Positions 1 to 7,360 of a stretch of DNA of 64,000 nt are shown one piece after another (within the stretch, counting starts at the first letter, position 1; every line of letters starts with the position of its first letter). The stretch covers positions 124,001 through 188,000 of the forward strand of contig OZ251535.1 of NCBI GenBank assembly GCA_965243165.1, in the 5' to 3' direction. Source of the DNA: CATQHD01 sp965243165. GTDB taxonomy: Bacteria > Actinomycetota > Acidimicrobiia > Spongiisociales > Spongiisociaceae. A model generated the notes under the pieces. It was not told the DNA's origin, ran no database searches, and worked only from the letters and a program-made list of their open reading frames with translations. The position numbers and the translations under genes are program-made.

Positions 1-1
1 G

Positions 2-676
2 CTGGAGCACCGCCGCCCCGGACAGCTCTCCGGCGGACAGGCCCAGCGGGTGGCTCTGGCCCGCGCCCTGATCACCGACCCGGCGCTGCTGCTGCTCGAC
101 GAACCCTTCACCGCCCTCGATGTGGGGGCGCGGGCGGGGCTGCGTCAGCTGCTGGCCGGCCGTCTGAGCGAATTCGCCGGCCCCCGGCTGCTGATCACCC
201 ACGACCCCGCCGAGGCCTTCCTGCTGGCCGACCATGTGGTGATCATCGAAAAGGGTTCGGTGGTCCAGGCAGGCGCCCCCGATGACATCCGGCTCCGGCC
301 CGCCAGCCGTTACGCCGCCGACCTGGCCGGCGTGAATCTGATCGCGGGGATTGCGGCGGGCCGCGTCCTGGCCGCCGGCGGCCGCCGGCTGCAGACCGCC
401 GACGCGGCGGAGGGCCGGGTGATCGCGGTGATCCACCCCCGCGCCATCTCCATCCACCTCGACCGCCCGGCCGGCAGCCCCCGCAACGTCTGGCAAACCG
501 CCGTCAGCCGCGTCGAACACCGAATCGACCGGGTGCGGGTCCAGACCGGCGGCCCGCTGCCGGTCACCGCCGAGGTGACCCCGGAGGCCCGCTCGGCCCT
601 GGGCCTGGAGGAGGGGCTGGCCGTCTGGGTTTCGATCAAGGCCACCGAAATCCGAGTGCGCAGCGACTCCGGCTGA
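2..676 (+). CDS. ABC transporter ATP-binding protein, C-terminal part (ModC/CysA-like)
   Basis: The gene enters from outside the window: the frame is open from base 2, so the GTG at 50 is internal. About 224 residues remain. They begin with the ABC signature LSGGQ (fragment residues 9-13), followed by Walker B LLLLDEPF with the catalytic Glu, the D-loop TALD and the switch His in LLITHD. The last 80 or so residues resemble a TOBE domain, the order found in molybdate/sulfate/ferric-type importer ATPases. It would power uptake of a small anion or metal from the inner membrane face. The substrate cannot be told without the upstream permease and binding protein. No transporter gene follows it. 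Confidence 0.85.
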   Translation: MEHRRPGQLSGGQAQRVALARALITDPALLLLDEPFTALDVGARAGLRQLLAGRLSEFAGPRLLITHDPAEAFLLADHVVIIEKGSVVQAGAPDDIRLRPASRYAADLAGVNLIAGIAAGRVLAAGGRRLQTADAAEGRVIAVIHPRAISIHLDRPAGSPRNVWQTAVSRVEHRIDRVRVQTGGPLPVTAEVTPEARSALGLEEGLAVWVSIKATEIRVRSDSG

Positions 677-692
677 TGGTAGAGTTCGGCCT

Positions 693-1631
693 ATGGCGAG
701 GATTGAGGGAATCCGCATCAGGAACTACCGGGTGCTGAAAGACGTAACACTCGGTAAGCTGTGGGATACACAATGGGTCAAGCCGTTGACTCCTTTGACA
801 GCAGTTATCGGTAAGAACGGAGCAGGCAAGAGTTCTTTGTTCGACGCCTTCAGGTTCCTTGCCGATTGCCTCAAGCTAGGCGTTGAAGAAGCCTGTGATG
901 TAAGAGGTCGGGGAGGATTCCAACGTATTTAATCTCAAGGAAGTAAGGGATATATCCAGTTTGAAGTTTACTATCGAGAAAGGGCTAACACTCGGCCGAT
1001 TACTTATGAGCTTGCGATTGATACTGATCGCTCAGGCCGACCGTTTGTTTTTCGTGAACGCCTTCGCCAGCGGCGCAAAGGGCAAAGATACGGCAGACCC
1101 TACTCCTTTTTGCGGATGTATCGAGGGCGGGGTGTAGCCTGGAAAGGAGATTGGCAAGGCGAGCAGGAAGACGAATTATCCCCCGATTTGGAAGAGGCTC
1201 GTATCGAGCAGAAAATACAGGAAGTACGGGATGGCGAAGAAAGCGCGGAGACAGAAGCAATCGAATTGGAGGACAAGCGAAAGCTGGGCATAGCAACCTT
1301 GGGTGCCTTAAAGCAACATCCCAGGATCTCGGACTTCCGCCGTTTCATAGAAGGCTGGTACTTGAGTTATTTTACCCCGGACGCTGCCCGTAGTCTACCA
1401 TTGGCAGGTCCGCAAAAACACTTGAATATACATGGAGACAATCTAGGCAATGTTGTGCAATATATGGAGCGTGAACACAAAGATAAACTTGGTGTCATCC
1501 TGGCGAAAATTGCCGAGCGGGTACCAGGTATTGATAGGATTACGACCGAACACAGCCCTGACGGCAGGTTGCTTATCCGATTCAACGACCGGGGCTTTGA
1601 AGATCCTTTCTACGCCCAGCAGATGTCCGTC
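693..1631 (+). pseudogene. AAA-family ATPase (RecF/SMC-like, AAA_21 type), nonsense-interrupted and truncated
   Basis: An ATG at 693 opens a P-loop ATPase with N-terminal RIRNYRVLKD and Walker A GKNGAGKSS (about residues 40-48). An in-frame TAA at 930-932 stops it after 79 codons. The same frame then continues without a shift as a coherent protein (positions 933-1628), ending in FNDRGFEDPFYAQQMS. Relatives usually continue there into the signature/Walker B half (a DGT...EEPE region), which is absent: after about 1631 the sequence becomes family A repeat. So the gene has lost its Walker B half and carries a nonsense codon. Its base composition is more AT-rich than its neighbours, which suggests acquired DNA. 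The original role (for example in anti-phage defence) cannot be inferred. Confidence 0.75.
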
Positions 1632-2085
1632 GGCCTCGCGGCGAAACCCCCGGCAGACAACCCCGCCGCCGGCAGCAACCTCTATCCCCCGCCCATGCTC
1701 CAGTCCCGCCTGCGGCGGCTGCGGAGGGGGAGCGCTGACCAGCAACAACTTCTATCCCCCCGCCCATCGGCCGTCTTCTGAACCTGAACCAAGCCGAGCC
1801 GGCGCATCGTTTTTCGCGTTCTCCGACCCCCGCCCCGGCTTCGCCGGGTTTCCCGCCCCCGCCGCCTCCGAACCACCGTCTTCGGACACAGAGGGCGCGC
1901 TGCGGCCCTCTGCGCCCGATCCGCCTCGGCACAGCCAGGTCGGCAACCCCGCCCTTGGAGCCTCGGCCCTGGGCGGAGCGGCCTCTGTATGACCGCAGCA
2001 TCCGGATCGGCTGCGGTTTGTGTACCGCCCCAAGTATCAGGAGGATGTGACAACTTTCGGCAGCCGGATGGAAAGGCAAAGCTCC
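1632..2085 (+). repeat. Dispersed intergenic repeat, family A, copy 1
   Basis: From about 1745 to 2085 this region matches, as an inverted copy, the region 45783-46130. The match runs from the segment near CTATCCCCCCGCCCATCGG to CGGATGGAAAGGC. It includes a core with TTTCGCGTTCTCCG, CCGGCTTCGCCGGG and CCGCCGCCTCC, and an AT-poor block ending in ATCCGGATCGGCTGCGGTTT. A short internal duplication (around 1678-1710 and 1745-1775) is also visible. No convincing reading frame runs through both copies. It follows directly on the truncated ATPase, so insertion of this repeat is the likely cause of that truncation. Confidence 0.7.
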
Positions 2086-2105
2086 GCCGACCCTGGTTGT
2101 TCCTC

Positions 2106-2969
2106 TTACGCTTCGATCAGGCGCCGGTATTCGTCGAGCACCGGGATCACGGCCTCGGCCGGAGCGGAGGGAAGGTCGATGACCAGGCGGGATATTCCCA
2201 GCCCTTCCCACCCCGGCCAATCGACGAGGCTGGGCGGAAGGGCGTACACCGTGAGCTCGATCTCCGCCGGGTCGCGCCCGGCGCGCTCGAGGTGTTCGCG
2301 CATGGCGGCGATCCGGGCGGACAAGCCCTCCAGCTGGCCGAGGCTGGTCCCGGTCGGCATCCACCCGCCGCAGTAACGGGCGAGGGCGTCGAAGGCCTTG
2401 GGGCCGCCCGAGCTGCCCAGCACGATGGGCGGATGCGGACGCTGGACCGGCTTGGGCCAGGCCCAGCTCTCCTCCAGGCGCAGCATCTCCCCCGAATAGG
2501 AAGCCCGCTCCTGGGTCCACAGCGCCTTCATCAGCCCGATCTTCTCCTCCACGAGGCGGTGACGGACGGCGGGGTCCACCCCGTGATTGGCCATCTCCTC
2601 GCGGTTCCATCCGAAGCCGACTCCGAACATCAGCCGCCCGTTCGACACCATGTCGAGGGAGGCGACCTGCTTGGCCAGCCAGATCGGATCGTGCTGGGCC
2701 ACCAGAGTTACACCCGTCCCGATCTTCAACCGGTCGGTAACGGCGGCGGCGGCCGTCAGGGCGACGAAAGCGTCGTGGGTGCGCTTGTAGAACTCGGGCA
2801 GGGGCGGGGCGCCCGCCGGCCTCCCTCCCCAGGGCGTCTTGCGGCTGGTGGGGATGTGGCTGTGTTCGGGCGCCCACAGGGACTCGTACCCCCGCTTCTC
2901 CAGCTCCTCGGCCAGTTGCGCCGGCTGGATCGACCGGTCGGTCAGAAAGATGTCAACCCCGACCTTCAC
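2106..2969 (-). CDS. LLM-class (probably F420-dependent) flavin oxidoreductase
   Basis: 287 residues, the usual length for TIGR03619-type luciferase-like monooxygenases. The fold is recognisable from an N-terminal beta strand (KVGVDIFLTD), the segment ESLWAPEHSHIPTS, KIGTGVTLVAQHDPIWLAKQ, GRLMFGVGFGWNREEM and a C-terminal PPIVLGSSGGPKAFDALARY. Many actinobacterial members use coenzyme F420 rather than FMN. The substrate cannot be predicted. The GTG start at 2969 is supported by an AGGAGG ribosome site five bases upstream. That site touches the CTAG end of the family B repeat at 2979, so the repeat abuts the translation signal. Confidence 0.85.
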   Translation of the reverse strand: MKVGVDIFLTDRSIQPAQLAEELEKRGYESLWAPEHSHIPTSRKTPWGGRPAGAPPLPEFYKRTHDAFVALTAAAAVTDRLKIGTGVTLVAQHDPIWLAKQVASLDMVSNGRLMFGVGFGWNREEMANHGVDPAVRHRLVEEKIGLMKALWTQERASYSGEMLRLEESWAWPKPVQRPHPPIVLGSSGGPKAFDALARYCGGWMPTGTSLGQLEGLSARIAAMREHLERAGRDPAEIELTVYALPPSLVDWPGWEGLGISRLVIDLPSAPAEAVIPVLDEYRRLIEA

Positions 2970-2978
2970 CGCTGCCTC

Positions 2979-3400
2979 CTAGATGGGTAACTCCAAGGTT
3001 ACCCCGGCAAGAACCCCGGGCAACCATGGCTTGAAGCCGACTCCAACCCAACCGCCCCCAAGAACGCGAAAATCGGCCCCCGCCGCCGGCAAACCCGGGC
3101 CCATCCCCCGCCGCCGCCTCCTTGAACGAAAATCCGCCGGGCCGCACGAGGCCGCCTCCAGCCCGACGGGGCCGGAATGAACGGAATCCGTCTCTGACCG
3201 CCGCCCTCTCCAGAACTCGCGGCGGTGTTTGTGCATCAGCCCCCTATAGATACCAAATTTTCGGGCTTCCGGATAGGGGTATGTATGTTCGGAGAACTTT
3301 CGCGGGCTCGACCGCTTCGAACCACCGGCCTCATCCAAAGCGCCCAGGTAGGGGGCAGATTCGGAAGCGGCGAACGCACTCGAGCCGCCCGGCGGAGAGC
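2979..3400 (+). repeat. Dispersed repeat family B, copy 1 (one end missing)
   Basis: It starts with the conserved terminus CTAGATGGGTAACTCCAAGG and follows the family core: AAATCGGCCCC, the CCGCCGCCTCCTTGAACG block, a hairpin of ACCGCCGC and GCGGCGGT (about 3196-3225), and the strongly conserved ATTTTCGGGCTTCCGG...GGTATG segment. The same core appears at 13.4-14.0, 30.7-31.2 and 40.5-41.1 kb. Similarity fades near 3400 and the second terminal inverted repeat is not found. This accounts for the 455-base stretch without a gene. No coding frame is conserved between copies. Confidence 0.8.
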
Positions 3401-3424
3401 GCCTTCGGTGTGGATCCCGGAATG

Positions 3425-4060
3425 TTACGGGGCTTCGAGCGGCGGCAGTTGGCCCGGGCACGGTTCGCCGATTCCCATCTGGAAAGGCTCGACCGCGCCG
3501 TCCGGCAGCGCGACCTCCATAGCGACGCACTCGGGCTCGGGCAGAAACACACGGCCCCATACGAACAGCCATTCGGTTTCGGCGGCGCATGGGCCGACCG
3601 CGAGCCGGTGCGCTGGCACTCTGCTGGATCCCCATTCGAAGGCGGCCCGATCATGGAAGTCTTCGGATATCCGCAGCTCGAAAACAGCCCCGCGCCGGAC
3701 GAGCAGGATCACCCGGGCGGACACCGCCAGCGTCGTATCCACCTCGGAAAGATGCCTGGGCCCGGTCTGGTAGGAAACAGTACCCGCCGGAAGGGCGTAC
3801 CTTGCGCTGCTGCTGGTCTCGAGAGCGGCCACACCGCCTATGATCTGGTGGTTGGGAAACTCTTCTTCGACGGCATCCAGATTTGGTCCTGGAGGGGACC
3901 ATCGGGTGATGGCTTGGTTGCATACGAAGGGTGCGATATAGGCGATTCCCGCCCGTCCTGAAGGCTGCGGCGGAACATCGGGGGCCGCGCACGCTTGGAC
4001 TGCCGTCAACAGAGCCAACCACAACCCCGGGCCGAGCACGCGTCTCAACACCGCAGACAT
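3425..4060 (-). CDS. Putative lipoprotein or secreted protein of unknown function
   Basis: 211 residues. An N-terminal hydrophobic segment (GPGLWLALLTAVQAC) ends at Cys24, which could be a lipobox cysteine, although Gln at the -2 position is unusual. The remainder shows no family I recognise. It has a few Cys (for example CNQAI, GPCAAE, PECVAM, GEPCPG) that could form disulfides outside the membrane. The gene starts one base beyond the end of the membrane-protein gene at 4062-4676 and is probably transcribed with it and the cysteine-rich protein gene. Its GC content is close to the chromosome average, unlike those two. Confidence 0.6.
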   Translation of the reverse strand: MSAVLRRVLGPGLWLALLTAVQACAAPDVPPQPSGRAGIAYIAPFVCNQAITRWSPPGPNLDAVEEEFPNHQIIGGVAALETSSSARYALPAGTVSYQTGPRHLSEVDTTLAVSARVILLVRRGAVFELRISEDFHDRAAFEWGSSRVPAHRLAVGPCAAETEWLFVWGRVFLPEPECVAMEVALPDGAVEPFQMGIGEPCPGQLPPLEAP

Positions 4061-4061
4061 C

Positions 4062-4676
4062 TCAGTATTGCCACTCAGTTATCGTAGTGCCCACAGTGAT
4101 TGTTATAATAGCGGCTCTGGCTACAACTCCAGCTATTTTAACCCTAAAGGCCTGTTTTGAGAGAGGTAATGTTATATCCAGAGGTATCCCTATCTTTGGA
4201 TTATCCTTTGGAGGCCAAGTTGTAGCTAACACAAGGCTGCCTATGAAACCAGCAACATAGCCTAACCCAATCCACCAGTTACCATAGCCGAGCAACACCA
4301 TTACTATACCTGCTAATGGCAGAGGAGTAATACGGATGGTTGTTATTGGAATACCGATATCAAGACCCCATAATAATATACCTAACGGCCTACGCCCCAA
4401 AGATCGAGGGGTTTGCCTATGTGGACCAATCGAAAATGGTTTGCCCAAACTGACTCTTACTACCTCGGCAACGGTAAGTGATGTCATAATTACTATTAAT
4501 AGCAATCCTCGGTTGGTCTGGCTCAGCCAGAAAGCAATAAACGAACCAGCAACGTGAAGCACAAGAAAGCTTCCAAAGGCTGAGATAGAAAGACCAAAAG
4601 CATACAACAACATATCCGGTGCTAGCCGAGTCCTTCTAGATTGCACTGTAGAACGGAACTGCCCTACAAAAGACAA
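4062..4676 (-). CDS. Multi-pass membrane protein in the AT-rich islet
   Basis: 204 residues from a TTG at 4676. An ATG at 4613 (MLLYAFG...) is an alternative start. Four or five hydrophobic segments are visible: MLLYAFGLSISAFGSFLVLHVAGSF is the first region, then LLLIVIMTSLTVAEVV, a pair near IPITTIRITPLPLAGIVMVLL, and GLGYVAGFIGSLVLATTW. A basic loop lies in the middle (GPHRQTPRSLGRRP). I do not recognise the family. It follows the cysteine-rich Tat protein and the short peptide in the same direction with tight spacing, so it may act on that exported protein, for instance in maturation or electron transfer. The base composition is AT-richer than the flanks. Confidence 0.6.
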   Translation of the reverse strand: MSFVGQFRSTVQSRRTRLAPDMLLYAFGLSISAFGSFLVLHVAGSFIAFWLSQTNRGLLLIVIMTSLTVAEVVRVSLGKPFSIGPHRQTPRSLGRRPLGILLWGLDIGIPITTIRITPLPLAGIVMVLLGYGNWWIGLGYVAGFIGSLVLATTWPPKDNPKIGIPLDITLPLSKQAFRVKIAGVVARAAIITITVGTTITEWQY

Positions 4677-4679
4677 GCC

Positions 4680-4754
4680 TCAAGGACTAAACAATTGGGT
4701 GATACCAGATACTACTACCACGCCTATTGTAATCACGGATAGAAGTGCATACAT
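4680..4754 (-). CDS. Short single-span membrane peptide (24 aa)
   Basis: A small frame lies between the cysteine-rich protein gene and the membrane protein gene. From ATG 4754 it reads MYALLSVITIGVVVVSGITQ and ends after four more residues. It is essentially one hydrophobic helix. An AGGGG lies 8-9 bases upstream. An earlier ATG at 4772 would add six residues and overlap the preceding gene. Tight packing and the hydrophobic content favour a real peptide, but its short length leaves this uncertain. No family is recognised. Confidence 0.4.
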   Translation of the reverse strand: MYALLSVITIGVVVVSGITQLFSP

Positions 4755-4758
4755 CCTC

Positions 4759-5148
4759 TTATCCCCTTCCATATTCTGAGCACAATACCGGTGTAGCTAC
4801 GCACGTGTTGCCGATAACGCATTCAAAACACCAGTAGAGGTCCCCTGCCGCAGTAAGGCACATCCAGGAATGACCATTATAACCTTCATCTGCATACCGC
4901 CAACAGTTGTAAGCACATGAAGGATTGTGCCTTCTTTTCAACTCACAACATTTATAAGGATAGTAATGGCTGGAGGCGTAGGCAGGTTTCGTTCCGAAAA
5001 AAGAAGCGACTGATGCTACAATTCCCAGGGAAGCTAGAGACAGCTTTCTGAAAAAGCTCCGTCGGTCTTCAAGGTCCAGCACTAGCCCGCTGTGCTCAGA
5101 AGGCTCAGCAGAAAAAACGTCAAGGGTTGCTGACTTATTATCAGCCAT
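4759..5148 (-). CDS. Tat-exported cysteine- and tryptophan-rich small protein
   Basis: About 129 residues. I chose the second ATG (5148) because AAGGAG lies six bases upstream; the ATG at 5151 is too close. Residues 28-35 contain DRRSFFRK, a twin-arginine signal, followed by a hydrophobic stretch and a likely cleavage after AYA (residues 56-58). The mature part is only about 70 residues but has nine Cys (CC, SC, NCW, WMC, YWCFEC, NTC, VLC) and three Trp, each next to or close to a Cys. Folding before export and dense Cys/Trp recall the light chain of methylamine dehydrogenase (MauA), which carries a Trp-derived cofactor. I see no clear alignment to MauA, so this is an analogy only. The partner genes downstream encode membrane proteins. 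Confidence 0.7.
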   Translation of the reverse strand: MADNKSATLDVFSAEPSEHSGLVLDLEDRRSFFRKLSLASLGIVASVASFFGTKPAYASSHYYPYKCCELKRRHNPSCAYNCWRYADEGYNGHSWMCLTAAGDLYWCFECVIGNTCVATPVLCSEYGRG

Positions 5149-5361
5149 CATATTCTCCTTTCTCTACGGCTTTGAAACCAGCTTGGACGATACGCATCAG
5201 CGAGTTGTGGGAAGGTACGGATGGGACAGCTGAACCAGCGGACAACATGGAACGGTCCAGGGTATGGCGGCTGGACAGCCAATATCCCGACAGCGGTCTT
5301 GTAGGCGCAGGATCCGTCGGTTACTACGACTTTGACTTCTGCCGCCAGGGATCGAGGCTGT

Positions 5362-6372
5362 TTACACGGAAAACCTGCTAGGCCAGCTGTGATATTCGGG
5401 GTTGTCCGCTCGTTTGCGGCGGTCGGCTTCGAGTTCCATGAGCCGGCGGTCGCGTTGGCGGGTGTGTTCTTCCCACAGGTCCGAGGGGAGCGCTTCTTCG
5501 AGGTATTCCGCCGCCTGTTCGACCGCGTCCGAGCTCCACGGGTCGTCCTGGCCGCGTTCGAGGCCCATGCGGGCGTACAGCCGGCCGATCGACCGGGCGT
5601 GCGCCCGGATCCCGCCTCGGGTGTTGAGCTCGGCGGTTGCGAAGGGGCCGATCACAGACCACCGGCGGCCCAACCCCTGCGTTACGACCAGGTCCAGATC
5701 CTCCGGGTCGACCACTCCGTCCCGCACCAGGCACAAGGCCTCCCGCAGCAGCGCCCCCTGCAGCCGGTTGAACACCAGCCCCTCGATCTCGCGGCGGACC
5801 AACACCGGCGACATCCCCGCCGACGCCATCAGGGAGGCGGTGTGCTCGACCGCGGCCGGATGGGTGAAGGGGGCGGGGGCCAGCTCGACCACCGGCAGCA
5901 GGTAGGGGGGGTTGGCGGGGTGGGCCAGCAGGCACCGGCGCCGCCCGGGGAGGTCCGCCGCGATGTCGGACATCGTCAGGGTGGACGACGAGCTGGCCAG
6001 CGTGGCCTCGTCGAAGGGGGTCTGCGAGTCGAGCCGCCGGAAGAGGCTCCGCTTCAGATCGAGCGATTCCGGGGCGCACTCCTGGACGTGCACGGCGCCG
6101 TCGACCGCCTCGTCCAGATCGCCGCCGACCGACACCCGGGCCGCGATCGCGGCGGGGTCTTCGTCCAACAGGCCGTGGGCCTCCAGCCCGCCCAACCGCT
6201 GTTCGACCTCCGGCGCCAGGAGCGCACGCCGGGCGGGGTCGGGCTCGAAGACGGCCGCTTCCCAGCCCGCCCGGGCAAAGACCACGGCCCACCCCGCCCC
6301 GATCGAGCCGCCCCCCGCCACCCCGATCTTCAGGCGGCCGGGCTCTGCGGCCCGCCGGGCGCCGGGCGTCAC
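5362..6372 (-). CDS. 3-hydroxyacyl-CoA dehydrogenase family protein (lambda-crystallin / L-gulonate 3-dehydrogenase-like)
   Basis: 336 residues from a GTG. A Rossmann motif AGGGSIGAGWA lies at about residues 19-29 and binds NAD. The catalytic region shows SSSSTLTMSD and the signature HPANPPYLLPVVEL (His151, Glu163), which matches CRYL1-type L-gulonate 3-dehydrogenases and carnitine/hydroxyacyl dehydrogenases. The C-terminal helical domain (LVFNRLQGALLREALCLV...) is complete. It is the last gene of a five-gene minus-strand operon, 10 bases after the DapA-family gene. Likely reaction: NAD-dependent oxidation of a 3-hydroxy acid. The operon suggests an amino-acid-derived hydroxy acid, but this is inference. 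Confidence 0.8.
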   Translation of the reverse strand: MTPGARRAAEPGRLKIGVAGGGSIGAGWAVVFARAGWEAAVFEPDPARRALLAPEVEQRLGGLEAHGLLDEDPAAIAARVSVGGDLDEAVDGAVHVQECAPESLDLKRSLFRRLDSQTPFDEATLASSSSTLTMSDIAADLPGRRRCLLAHPANPPYLLPVVELAPAPFTHPAAVEHTASLMASAGMSPVLVRREIEGLVFNRLQGALLREALCLVRDGVVDPEDLDLVVTQGLGRRWSVIGPFATAELNTRGGIRAHARSIGRLYARMGLERGQDDPWSSDAVEQAAEYLEEALPSDLWEEHTRQRDRRLMELEADRRKRADNPEYHSWPSRFSV

Positions 6373-6382
6373 GCGGGCGGAA

Positions 6383-7321
6383 TCAGCCGAAGTCGAGGGC
6401 GGCGGTGTACGACTCGAGCTCGTCGATCAGGGGCTTGATCTCCGCCACCCGCTGCCGCCCCTCCTCCCCCAGCTCGGGGAAGGTCGTGAGCGGCGCCCTG
6501 ACGTCGCCCATCGGATGGCCCGCCAGGGCGGCCAACGCCTTCGAATAGCACTGGTGGCCGTAGGTGGGGTGCCCCTCGGCGATGATGTGTTCGATCCGGT
6601 CGATCAGCCGCTGGATCACCAGGGCTTCTTCGACGCGGCCTTGGTCGAGCAGGTCGAAGATCCGATGCGAGGGGACCGGTATGTAGTTGCCGAAGGGGTT
6701 CACATAACCGATGGCACCTAGAAGGTGGGAATCAACGATCCTCTCCCCGGCGAACACCTTGATCTCTCCGTCGGAGGCCTCGATCACGTCGCGCACCCGG
6801 GCCAGGTCCAGGCTGGATTCCTTTATGTACTGGACGCTCTCCAACGACTTGCACAACCTCGCCACCAGCGCCGCCGACATGTCGACGTTCGAGGTAACGG
6901 GGTTGTTGTAGAGCATCACCGGGATCGAAATCGCCTCGTCGACGGCGGCGTAGTAGTTGAATATCTCGTCGTCGGTGGGGGTGTAGTAGTAGGGCGGGAT
7001 GATCATCACCCCGTCGGCGCCCTGCTCCTCGGCCTCGCGGCTGTAGCGGACGGCGTTGGGGGTGTGGGCGTTCATCGTCCCGATCAACACGGGGATCCGC
7101 CCGTCGATGTGCTGCACATAGACATCGACGATCCGGCGGCGCTCCTCGTCGTTGACCGTCAAGAACTCGCCGGTGCTGCCCAGGGCGATGATCCCCGGCA
7201 CCCCGGCCTCCAGCTGCCAGTCGAGAAAGTCTCTGAGGGCCCCGAAATCGATCGCAGAACCGTCCTCGGTGAAAGGGGTCACCGACACGGTGTAGCTGCC
7301 GTGAAACTCTTTGGTCATCAT
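6383..7321 (-). CDS. Dihydrodipicolinate synthase family lyase
   Basis: 312 residues, class I aldolase fold. Key residues are visible: the GSTGEF pyruvate-carboxylate loop (48-53), Tyr138 in MLYNNP and the Schiff-base Lys167 in YIKESS. The rest of the domain extends to about residue 295. True DapA for lysine synthesis is possible. However, adjacency to an HcnAB-like oxidoreductase and glycine decarboxylase genes fits better the catabolic members of this family, such as the deaminase of the 4-hydroxyproline pathway or keto-acid aldolases. It starts ATG-ATG at 7321, 39 bases after the oxidoreductase gene, and is followed at 10 bases by the dehydrogenase gene. Confidence 0.82.
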   Translation of the reverse strand: MMTKEFHGSYTVSVTPFTEDGSAIDFGALRDFLDWQLEAGVPGIIALGSTGEFLTVNDEERRRIVDVYVQHIDGRIPVLIGTMNAHTPNAVRYSREAEEQGADGVMIIPPYYYTPTDDEIFNYYAAVDEAISIPVMLYNNPVTSNVDMSAALVARLCKSLESVQYIKESSLDLARVRDVIEASDGEIKVFAGERIVDSHLLGAIGYVNPFGNYIPVPSHRIFDLLDQGRVEEALVIQRLIDRIEHIIAEGHPTYGHQCYSKALAALAGHPMGDVRAPLTTFPELGEEGRQRVAEIKPLIDELESYTAALDFG

Positions 7322-7360
7322 CTTCTCCGTCTGGTAGGCGGGCGTCCGGTCCGGCCCGAA

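Noticed and set aside
1110..1781. A separate 223-aa gene at 1110-1781
   Set aside because: It is in the same frame as the ATPase fragment at 693 and continues it after a single stop codon. Its last 50 residues are repeat sequence.
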